From the NCBI GenBank assembly GCA_030544215.1, contig JARZZO010000011.1, forward strand, positions 13,936,001 through 14,000,000: a stretch of DNA of 64,000 bases, written 5' to 3'. Positions 11,201 through 23,200 of this stretch are shown here, one piece after another. The position numbers and the translations under genes are program-made. The notes beneath the pieces were generated by a model, which was not told the origin of the DNA, made no database searches, and saw nothing but the letters and a program-made list of their open reading frames with translations. The DNA is from Zantedeschia hybrid cultivar. Taxonomy: Eukaryota > Streptophyta > Magnoliopsida > Alismatales > Araceae. Position 1 is the first letter of the stretch; each line of letters starts with the position of its first letter.

Positions 11201-14200
11201 TATTTGCACTTTGGAAAATATCGAAAATTTCCTCCCATTTCTCCCATTTTTTCTTGTTTTTCCTTAATTTGTAATTCAAAATGTTTCCAACAAAGCACTT
11301 CTCGCTTTCACTTCATGCTCCACTTCCTGCCTTCGCTTCCTATTGTGGTAACTATGGTATTGTATAGTATCATATGCTCCCATTCTTTAAACTCAAGAGG
11401 CTTGCATTTTATTGTACTCCTGAAAATGTGAGTACTGAAAATCTGATACTCACAATAGGCCTTGTTGGATAGGCATGATTTTTTCGTTTGTAATGGAACT
11501 TCACAGATCACTCTTTGAACTTAGTAATTAAGCCAAATCTGATCCAAGCTCAAACTCTCTGGATATCACACTCTTTGAATATTAAGCAAGTTGATCTTCT
11601 CTTCTTTGAGCCTATTTCATTCAGCAATCAACTCAAATTTTAGCCGAACTTGAGCTTTTTGAATGTTAAACGAGGTTGCCTTGTTTAATGTTTATGAGCC
11701 TATTCATGCTATTAGGAGACTCATAAAGGCACATTCGCGCCTTATCACAGTAATCAAGCTATTAGATGGGGTGAAAATTACTGCAACATGAGAATTTAAA
11801 CAAATGCGAATGAGCTATTAAATTACCAGAACACTTATTCGTGAACAGAGACAAGCCTTACCTGTGTTTAATATTAGCTTGTTCATTAAATGAGCTGAAG
11901 ATTTTTGTTAAAACTTGCTTTATTTAAGTAGGAAATGAGCTGAATTGAGCTTGTTAGAGCACGTTTGCAAGCTGTTCACTGAGCACACGGGCTTACTTAC
12001 ACCTCTAGACAAAATGCATGACACAACGGATAGAAGAACGTAATACTTTAACTTAACTAAAAGGTAGACATATGATGTTTTCTGGTGTTGTAGGAACACT
12101 TTTTTCATCCCCACAAGGAAACACCATAGTGTTCATACAAGTAGTTGCTGTTGTCCTGTCCACGTATGGTCTCTCCACAAGCAGAAACATGGGGATAGAG
12201 CTAACCATTTTTCTTAATTATCTAGCTTCATAACTAATGGCCTGTTTGGGATGAGAGATGATAAATGAGAGATTTTTATGCTGGGATAGAGCTAACCATT
12301 TTTCTTAATTATCTAGCTTTATAACTAATGGCCTGTTTGGGATAAGAGATGATAAATGAGAGATTTTTATGCTGGGATTTGGAGTTTGTGGGTCCCTCAT
12401 CAATGATGAAAATCTTTTCAAAATCTCCAAAAGCTCACTCTCATTAGCTTTTTCACTCTTCCTCCACTCTCCCTCTTTGTGTCTATCTCTCCCTAGAATG
12501 TGAATGGGAGATTTTACCTTGGGTTTGGCAAAAGTATATTAAGTGCACTTGCCTCCTCCATTGCCCCCCTTGTCCAATGATGGGCATCCACTTCCAATCT
12601 CTCTTCCTAAGTGCCTGTGGGAATGATATTTGTAAAAATAAAAGAGTTTTATATGTTTAATATGAATATTCCGTTTGATTCGCAACTCATGAATGACGAC
12701 TTAGGCGGTGAATCAAGTGTGTGGATTTGAATTTGGACCCCTCTCCACCGACCTCAGTCGGTGTTAGTTACACTAGTGAAATCACTGGAAACCTTTGATT
12801 AACCTCTTTATACGTGATACTGAAACTAACCATAAAATTTGTGTGAGAATTGAAAGTAACATAATGCGCAAGAGTAACAACAATGAAGAAAAATGATTTG
12901 ATCATTTATTGATTATGAATATTATAAATTACAATGATGCTCGCCAAAATGAGGGAGCATTATATTGGCTATAATTCCGATTATCAAAATCGGACTATTG
13001 CGCGAATCATTACATATGCACTTGCTAAAACCAATGTGACAGATTCATGCCCACAATCGTAGAAGCCATATTTGGATCATCGATCTTCCAATCACAGTCT
13101 TGATTGGGATAATTAGACTGTCAAATTTGTGTCTATGGTCACGATCAATATAATCAAATCATTAGACTTGTGTTAGTGGTCTTGGTTGAGGTGATTGAAC
13201 CTTTAAATTTGAGTGTATGGTTGAGATCGCTAAGATTAGATCGTTGGATTAAAGTTTATGGTTGAGATCAAAGAGATCAAATCGTTGAATTGAAGTTAAC
13301 GGTTGAGTCAAAAGATCGGATTGTTGGATTGAAGTTCAGGATCGGATAAAAAAGATCAGACTATTAAATTTAAGTTACGGTTGAAATAAAAAAGATCAGA
13401 CCATCGGATTGAAGTTTACGATCGAGATAAAAAAGATCAAACCGTTAGATTATGATAACATACCTGATCGAGCGTGATCAGACTGTTGGATTATGGTAAT
13501 AGACTTGATCAAGCACTATCAGGTTGTTGACTTATCATAACAAACCTAATTGGATGTTACCATACTATTGGATTTTAGTAATGGACCTGATCGGACACGA
13601 TCCGTTGATTTTAGTAACGGATCAGAATCATGAAGATCTAACCATTGGATCTGAAATACGGTCGCTATCGTGAAGATCCAACCATTGTATTTTAAGATCA
13701 GGTCGAGATCACAAGGATCCAACCATTGGATCTAAAGTTCGATCGATATCTTGAAGATCTAACCGTTGGATTTTAAGATTGGGTCAAGATCTGGAAGATC
13801 TGATCATTAGATCTGAACTTCAGTTGAGATCGTGACGATTCGACAATAGGATTTTTAAGATCAGGTCAAGATTTGGAAGATCTAACCGTTAGATCTGAAC
13901 TTCAGTCGAGATTGTGACGATCCTATTGGATTTTAAGATCAGGTCAAGATTTGAAAGGTCCGACCATTGGATTTGGTGTACGGCTGGTGTTGGGACAATA
14001 TGACCTTTGGATTATAAGATCTGGTTAAGACCATGAAGATTCGACCGTTAGATCTAAACCTCGATCGAGATTGTGACGGTTCCACCGTTGGATTTTAAGA
14101 TCAGGTCAAGATCTAGAAGATTCGTCTGTTACATCTAAAGTTCGGTCGAGATCGTGACGATCCGACCCCATTGAGTTTTAAGATTGGATCAAGATCTGGA

Positions 14201-17200
14201 AGATCCTTCTGTTAGATATGAACTTTAGTCGATATCGTGACGATCTGACCATTGGATTTTAAAGATCGGGTCAAGATTTGGCGGATTTGACCATTAGATC
14301 TAAACTTTGATCGAGATCGTGACGATTCGACCGTTGGATTTTTAAGATTGGGTCAAGATCTGAAAGATCCGACTATTAGATCTGAACTTCGGTCGAGATC
14401 GTGACGATCCGACCATTGGATATTAAGATCAGGTCAAGATCACGAAGATTCGACCGTTAGATATGAAATTTGTTCGAGATCATGACAATCCGATCGTTGG
14501 ATTTTAAGATGAGGTCAAGATCTACAAGATCCGACTGTTAGATCTAGGCTTCGGTCGATATTAGGACGATCCGACCGTTGGATTATAAGATCAAGTCGAG
14601 ATCATGAAGATCTGACTGTTAGATATGAGCTTTTGGTTGAGATCAGAATGATTCAACCATTAGACTTGAAATTCGGTCGATATCAAAATGACCCGACCGT
14701 TGGATCTGAACTTAGGTTAAGATCACAACGATCTTGACGGTTGGATTTGAGATTAGACCGGGATACATGGTATGATCGCCCGACTGGTATAATTGAGTCA
14801 AGATTTCAATGGACCATATTAAAATCAATATGACTAAGTCACTTGTTCAATATGTAATATTGCGATCGACTCGAGCGATTTGATTAGGTCATTTGATCAA
14901 TGAACTCATGGTTTTGTGGATATAATTATCCACAAATTAATATTTCATATGATCACATGATTGATCATTAGTTGTTACATAAGACCACATGACACGTGGC
15001 TTAATAACATTACATATTAATGTACTTTATCTCACATTTACATAACCAATGGCTATGATTAAATCATGACCAATAAATATAAGACCACATGACATGTGGC
15101 TTAATAACATTACATGTTAATGTACTTTATGTCACATTAACATAATTGATGGCCATGATTAAGTCATACCCGATAAACATTATTAGACATGTTCCTAAGT
15201 TTAGGACATGTCTACATAAGTGTAAGACCATGTCCTAACGCTTAGACAAAGAAAAGGAACGAGTGTGGTCTAAGCCTACCACTCTTACACAGGGAGTCTT
15301 CAAAATGGGACCCCCTAGGGGGTATTTATAGCCTTCGGAGGGGGACGGTTAGGAGGCCAAGGGCCTAACCTCACCGAGTGATGGTTGCCTTTCTTCCTGC
15401 ACAAGAATTTTAAGTGAGGGTCGTACCCTCAGCAAGTGGGAGTTTAATTCTTCTTCGCGCGGGAGGCCAAAAATGATTTGACCAAGTCCTACCCTCCACC
15501 CTCACCGCGCTGCAAGTTACATGGAGGTTAAAATTCTCCTCTACCCTTATCGGGCTGTGGTTAATAAGCTTCTATATACCCTCACCGGGCTGCAAGTTAC
15601 TATCCTCACCAGGCTCAAGTTATTACCTTCACCAGACTGCAAGTTACTATAGAGAATTATCCATAGTAAGAAAGGTAAAAACCTCAAGTTATTACCCTCA
15701 CCGGACTCAAGTTATTCCCCTCACCGGGCTGCAATTTATTATCTTCACTAGACTCAACTTACCATGGGGGCATTCGGTGAGGATGAAGAATCCTTCTTAA
15801 ATTAGGATTCTTTTGTCTCACCTTTTTTTAAATAATAAAACATGTTCTTGTTTTCCTCTTGTTTTTCTCTTTTTTCTTTTTGGTTCCCAACTGCTCTAGG
15901 ACAATGGTGTGTGGGTGGGGGGGGGGCATAGGCCCCATCCCACCCTCACCTGGTGGGATTTCTCCACCTGAGGGTGGGCAGTCAACCCACATATGGACTA
16001 ATTCCACACTCGCCTGGTGTGCCTTTTCCACCTAGTGAGGGTGGAAAGTTCACCTGTAGGTTGACTCATCCCACCCTTACCGGGTGGGATTTCCCACCGC
16101 AGGAGGGAAGAGTTCCCACCCTTACCAGGTGGGCTTTTCCCACCCAGTGAGGTTGGGAAGTCCACTTGCAAGTGGACTCCTTTCCTCATACATCTTTCTT
16201 TCTCTTTTTTTTTTTCCTTTTTTGGTAAGAATAGGGGGCCGAGCTGCTTCTCTTCTTGCTCATACTGCCGTTGTTTGCTGGGCTGCTCCTGTTGCTGCTT
16301 TTTTTGTTTCAACAGTGCTGCCTATGGATGCTACTTACGACATACATTTTTGTGCTAAATATGAGCATCCACATAGTGCTAGGGGACATAGGTCTTACAC
16401 CGAGGTATGTAGGGATTCTAGTAATTGTCATTATTGTCAACTATTGAATTCAATGTCAAGGTAGGAAGAATTGGTAATCGACCACGGATCAGCTTAGTCC
16501 AGACTGATTGGATCGGCCGATCCGATCCAAGGAAGGAAGGATCAAGGATCAGGTACGGATTGGCGCGATCCAAACTGATCGATCTGATTCGATCCCGTAC
16601 TGATTCGATCCAAAATCCCCTTCTCCCTTATATAAATTACAAGGGTTCAGAAAAAAAATGTAAAAAATCTAAAATTTGTACAAATGATTATCTTTGTTCA
16701 AACATTGATTTCTTCACTTTATCTTGCTGTCTAAGTCAACTCTATCTTCTTTCCTTAGTAACTGGTCTCTCTATAAGACACTCTCTATCTTTCATCTCTA
16801 AAATTTTCTTTCTCTTACTCCTTTTTTTTCCTTCTCTTATATACATTAGTATTAATGGTTCTCAACAGTAAATAAAACTAAAAAATTTATTATGTTATTC
16901 TTCGAAAGAAAATTAAGAAATATACACTTTTTTTACTAAGAATTATCCGATTCGAGATACAAGTGACAATAAGTGTACTGAATACTTAGTCAATTTTTTT
17001 ATCAATGATTAGAATAGATACACCTTTGATACTGAATGTAGCGCTAGCACTATAGGAGGTATAGATTCTAGTCATTGACAATTTTTTTTAATAAATTTAA
17101 GTACTCTTATTATCATTTATATCTAAAATTGGATAATCCTCAATATAAAAATGAAATGGTGTATATTTCTTAATTTTCTTCCAAAGTACAACTTGATAAA

Positions 17201-20200
17201 TTTATAGATTTTTTCTACTATTGAGGATTGTTAATGTTAATTTATCTAAGCAAAGAAAAAAAAGAGTGAGAAAGAGAAAATTTTAGAGAGATTGTTAGAG
17301 AGACTGTGTGTAATATAAATACAGCTTACTAAAAAAAGTGCCTTGATGATGGCGGGACAAGGTTCATGTAGCCGACCCCAATTAGTTGGGATAAGGCTTT
17401 GATGATGACGACGACTAAAAAAAGCGCCTTGATGAATCCACCCGATCGTTGTAGAGTGTCACTTGCCATAACCAAGTCGATAGAAAAGAGAGTTTAGACT
17501 TTAGAGTTTAGACTTTAGAAAGAGAAAACTTAGAGAGAGAGATGAAGAGAAATATTAATTAAATAGAAAAAAATTAGAGAGAGAGGAGAAATAATTAGAT
17601 GGAAAAAATTTAGAGAGAGAGAGGGAGAAATATTAATTAGATGGAAACATTTAGAGAAAGAGGGAGAAATATTAAAGGGATGCAAAAAACTTAAAGAGAG
17701 AGGGAGAGAAATATTAAAGGGATAGAAAAAACTTAGAGGGAGAGAGGGAAGAGAGAGAGAGGTCACCTTGATGGATGGGTGGAGAGTGGCCTTGGGGGGT
17801 TTATATAGACCCCCCAAGGCCCAAGTTAGCCATTGGGAATGTTCCAAAGCTAGCTGTTGGGGGGCTGGGTCGGCCTGATCTGCTGCGGATCGGCCGATCC
17901 AGACTGGGGATATAGACCCCCCAAGGCCCAAGTTAGTCATTGGGAATGTTCCAAAGCTAGCTGTTGGGGGGCTGGGTCGGCCCGATCTGTTGCGGATCGG
18001 CCGATCCAGACTGGGGATATAGCCCCCCCAAGGCCCAAGTAAGCCATCGGGAATGTTCCAAAGCTAGTTGTTGGGGGGCCGGGTCGGCCCGATCTGCTGC
18101 GGATCGGCCGATCTAGACTGGGGATGGGGCGATCCGCACCAAATGCTCCCGATCCCGATCTAGGACTAGAGGATTGGGGTACGGGATCGATCGAACTGGC
18201 CCAAAACTGATCGGATCGGCCGATTTGTGTTGATCCGATCTAATCTAGACTGATTCTAGGCCGATCTGGTCCGGTCCCCTCGTTTGTTTTTCAATTGGCT
18301 AGAAAGAATTTGGTCCAATCCCAGTCCAATCCTGGACTCATCCGGACTAATTCCGTCTTAGAACAATGGATCGGGGATCAGGATCAGACTGGTTTAGGTC
18401 AAAACTGATCGGATTGGCTGATCTGATCCGATCTGTGCTCATCTTCCTTGCCCAGCATGAGTGATGGGACCTTTCCTGCCGTGCCTCAATGATAGGCAAA
18501 TTCCAGATCCAATTGTCAGTAGAGGACAAATAAGTTGATAAAAAGAGAATAAAATTAAGGCAACAGCTTGGTTATTCCATTTTTATTTTATTTTTATTTT
18601 AGAACAATCAAAGCTGTTAAATAGGATAACTCCACTTAAACATTGGTGTTTTCACAAAAAAACATAGCAAAAGGTAGGAGAATAATCCAATCTTGCTCAA
18701 ATGCCTCGTGATGACTGTAACTCTGAGCAAAAAACTCTTATGCGACCAGCATATGGAATTTTGTTGCTTGTACTGGACTTTTAGATATTACCAACCCCCT
18801 CCCCCCACAATATGTCACATTTAGGGATTTTTAGATATTAGACCCCACACCCACAATGTGTCACATTTAGGGATTAATCCCTCTTATACCAACATTTATT
18901 TTTAAGTCCCCACAATTGTACTCTTATTTTGATTATTTTGATAATCCTTTTTCTTCCAATGTTTGAAGGGTTATTCCTAATATTCTGAAGGGTTCATGGA
19001 ATAAACCTGTGATTGTGTCAGGTCACAAATAAATATCAGGATTGTACGTGTTAATGCCAAAATATGATATACTTTAGTGGGTGATTTCTAAACTTCCCTT
19101 TAATAAACCAGATGCCTGGGGAGCCATGTTATGTTAGTGGTGGACATTCATCAAAACAAAAACAAATGACTAAACAGTTAAAATTGGACAGCCCACCGTG
19201 CTACTGCTCTTGGTGTTTAATCCCAACCTTTGATAGATGCTCTCGCTAGGACTTCCTTTAGATACCTTTTGCACCACAAATCGGGTCATATAGTCAGAGC
19301 TATAATGAAACCAACTTAATGTTATTGTCCTGTGGTGCTGAAAGGAGTTTGTGTGTTCTTTCAGAGAACTTGATGTTTTATTCTATATGCCCTAAGTAGA
19401 AGATTCACTACAGTCGTGGATTCAGATAATCTGATTTGTTCTGAATCAAGATGAGCCCAGCCGATACAGGGACCCTCTACCAAATTATAGAAACTATACT
19501 TCGTACAGTTATCAAAAATTTTCTTTTATCAAAAGAAGAACTGTCTGCGAAGATAGTGGATCGTGTCCATCAATCTGTCTTAGGGTGCATAGTTCTAATC
19601 AATTAGCATAATGATTTGGTGTGTTGAATTACCTATTGGTGTTTGGTTTTGGTTTATTGTATAAAAGCCAATTTCTTGCTTGGTTATTGTTGTCATATTT
19701 ATAATGATGTCTAGCACTTTCTAACATAACTGAACAAATGTGTCGGTATATTTGTGGATATTTACAGAAAAGGATCTCGATTTGGGCATGATAGTATTGT
19801 TGATGGAATGCTGAAAGATGGTTTGTGGGATGTCTATAATGATTATGCAATGGGAATGTGCGCTGAGTTATGTTCTGATCAACATGCAATAACCAGGGAA
19901 GAGCAGGTATAATTTTAGGACCTTTTCTTTTAGTAATATATATGTACACATAGTATTTTCCTTTTATCCCACTGTTCTATGTTCTTTTTTTTTTTCACAA
20001 GAAGGCATGGTCGGTGCCACTAATTTTGTTTAAGATAACCAGAGGCAGTACAACCAAGTGGAGAGAGGTGAAATTTCTCTTTGTCAACAGAATTAAGCAG
20101 AAAATACAATCGTACAATGATCACCCCCTCCAATCTGTTAACTGAAACATTTAGAATAAATCTACTTCAGTTGTAAATGAAAGAAAAGGCCCTGAGACAA

Positions 20201-23200
20201 ATATTTTCAACATAAAGATTACTTCCCTGAAGGACATGATCATTGCACTCCTTCCAAATGCTCCATCACAATGCATGAGCTATCAGAAGTAAGAGCCTCT
20301 GGCACACTTTCCTCCTCTCATTCAAGTCATGTTGAACGTACTCCAGATTTCTTAGACTGAGCAGTTCTCGTTGAAATTGCCATCTTTGCAAAGATAGCCC
20401 ATACTCATCTGCCAATAACTCACACTTGATGAGTAAGTGATCTGTATCCTCGTCTTTCAGACAACAAAAGGGTGCAGGACTTTCACAGTTCCTGTCCCAT
20501 TTTCTTCTATATACCTTTGCCATAATGTATTTCTAAAAGCAGCCACTTGAAAGCTCTAATCTTAGGTGTAGACTTCACCTTCCAAAATTTTCTGTACTCT
20601 TCATAAAGTAGGGGAACTGCCTTCAATTAACGTGTATAAAGATTTTACCATGAAAAGTCCCTTTACCATTATTTTAATAACAAGGAGCATCCTCTTGTGG
20701 TAAGTGGAAGTGTGGTACAGAGAAGTCTTCTCCAAAGTTTTCCTATCCCATTATTGATCAGTAAGTGATCTGCATCCTCTTCTTCTGGACCACAAAGTGA
20801 GCATAGGACTTTCAAAATCCTATTGCCTTCAATCAACTCTAAGCTTCAAGAGGATCCAATGGTTACAAATTTGGAGTTGCAGCTGTTAAGGAAATAGGCA
20901 CTGAGACTGTAGGAAATGGCAATTTAGAAGTCTGCTACCTATTTGACAATCCTAAATATTCTAGGGTTAGAAGGGAATTCAAGCAAGACAAGCAACCGGG
21001 AAGGACTTAAAAGAAAAAGGCTAATTTCACTGAGGTGGGAGTCGTTCACAAAACATGTACTGGATGGTAGGGCAGCATCATTATGCTGTCTTTGCATGTT
21101 CATGTACACATGTATATCCTGCATACATCTTCAACAGGGTATTTTGTCAGTTCTGTCCTCTTTCCAATGGCACAAATATTCATGGATTTTTTGAAATACA
21201 ACATGCGTAAGTTTGAAAGTGGCTCTCAAAGGCTTTGCCATGAATGTTAACACGTCTGATTAAAATGCATATGCGACTCCATATCCATTCATTTTCCAAT
21301 GTGAATTTTGTTCTTACTAATTTTATTTGTATTAGCTTGTGGTTGTGTTGAGTGACATAATCCAGAAATGAACAGCTTATTAATTGGACTTAAAATATAC
21401 TTGGAATCTCCTTATATATGATATATTTGTGTACTCTGTAGGACACATACGCGGTTCAAAGCAACGAACGTGGAATTGCTGCTCGAAACAGTGGTGCCTT
21501 TTCATGGGAAATAGCACCGGTTCGCTTTCTTCCTTTGTGATGAATTGACATGATATCTGTTTCTACATGCTGTTGTTGCATGAAATCATTATTCATGCCA
21601 CACAGGTTGAAGTTCCAGGAGGGAGAGGAAAGCCGTCGATCTTTGTTGACAAGGATGAGAGCCTGGAAAAGGTAGACCTTTTTTACCCCTACATTAGGTA
21701 TCACAGTATGCTCTTATTGTTTTTCTAATGCAATGCTTATAAGAGTGTAAATGGCCTAGTATGCTCAATGAACAACCTACAAGGGGAATGATAAAAGCTT
21801 AGTTCGACTCATCCAGGTAAACAGATAAAGTTTGAACAAAATTTAGGTTCAGTTAATATATAGGAATATGATGCTCGGTTCATTTATTTTCATGAACAGG
21901 CTTGATTAAGACGTAACAAAAAAGACTTGATGATACTTGTTTGAAAATTGCTTGTATAGATGGTCATTTAAAATTCATTAGTATCCTCTTTAATAACTTT
22001 GTTAACATGTGAAGATAAAGGGTAGATATTTTTTTTTGACTTATGTAATATCTTGAACAAATTCATAAATAGTAAATGAGCCCAGGATCATTTCGTTTTC
22101 AAAGAGCCAAATGAGGCTTTGACTATATCAGAACTTGGCTTATTTAATATTCTATCAACTTGAGATTGACAAGAGCTCATTTCAATAATAGACTAATCTT
22201 GAAGACAAGTGAAGCTTGGCTCACTTGCTAATTTATATACTGCTGCAGCTAGAAAGTTCATTAGTGCCATGATCATTGATCGTTTAAGTTTGCTTTTTTT
22301 TTTTTTGTTCCACTTATTTTCTTACAAATTGCTTTTCTTGGAATAATGGGTTGTTGATATTTGTCTCAAGCTACTGACTTTATGGAGTAAATCAAGTCCA
22401 TGTGTCATCTTTATTTCAGCCGCTTAGTTATATAAACCTGCCAATCCCTAGGATCTTTCTTTCTTCTCCAAACTGACTCTAGGATGTTAAAGCAGATCCT
22501 TCAGGGGGTAGAAGGATGATAAAACATTGAATGGAGCATGTGAATGTGTTTCAAATTTTTTGCCAATGGCTGTCATGGGTTTTTCTAACAGGTTGGTTTG
22601 TTTTTGGCCAGTTTGATCCTGTAAAACTTAGGAAGCTTCGTCCCAGTTTTAAGGAGAATGGTGGCACTGTTACTGCCGGGAATGCCTCTAGTATAAGGTA
22701 TTGCACTGATTCATTGCTGGAATTACTGGGCATAGTGGCATACTGCAATCTTTTCAATTCAATTCTTTGGTTTCTCTGGAAAATTATGACGGCAACTGCT
22801 CTGCATGCTTTTATTTCTCAGGAAAATTATGACGGCAACTACTCTGCATGCTTTTATCTTTTCTTATCTTGAAATTGTGTATGTTCGACCAAGTTGTATT
22901 TGTTGTGTTTGCAAGAGTTCAAGAGTTTCCTGAGTCCCATTGTGGCTGAATGTGAACTGAACGCCAATTGATCACTGACCATTCAGTTGACAACCTGAGA
23001 TAAATGCTCCTTTTATGATCTGTTATGGATAAAATGAATGGGAAGTGAAGTGTTTTAACCTTTAAGCTGTAAGATGGTTTGTTGCCTAAGTGTGGGTGCT
23101 GGATCCAGTAGATGATTAAGTATGATGATCCTTCAGGCCTTGCCGCTGATGTCAAGAGTGGTTTGCTGAAGGGGGACAAGGCTAGAGATGATGAGGAAGA

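Larger units (their letters stand above)
15180..16200 (-). mobile_element. LTR-like promoter region of a retrotransposon, minus strand
   Basis: On the minus strand GGCTATAAATACCCCC (about 15323-15338) is a strong TATA motif. Upstream of it (higher coordinates) are two families of short repeats, as in retrotransposon U3 enhancers: about 22-bp units of the CCCTCACCGGGCTGCAAGTTA type at 15480-15765, and hairpin-forming CCCACCCT.ACC.GGTGGGA units at 15935-16180. LTR ends were not found, so this is inference from architecture. Confidence 0.4.
16470..18530. repeat. Large imperfect inverted repeat with inward-facing TATA modules
   Basis: The left arm (about 16470-17035, read +) and right arm (about 17045-18530, read -) share, in order, a GATCGGCCGATCC-rich block, a TATA motif (CTTATATAAATTAC at about 16627; TCTATATAAACC on minus at about 17798-17809), a CT-rich leader and a block with AAATTAAGAAATATACAC. 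The centre lies near 17040. The right arm has been enlarged by a LINE tail (17341-17413) and by 107-bp triplication. Confidence 0.6.

Noticed and set aside
13090..14790. Regular repeats that might suggest a CRISPR array
   Set aside because: Units are contiguous and degenerate without unique spacers, in a plant nuclear intron.
16425..16871. 148-aa frame across the left arm of the inverted repeat
   Set aside because: It covers GATCGG-rich promoter-like repeats and a TATA motif; no homology-like pattern.
17530..17940. 136-aa minus-strand frame
   Set aside because: Low-complexity LPLSLSF-type text from GA repeats inside the inverted repeat; no conserved motif.
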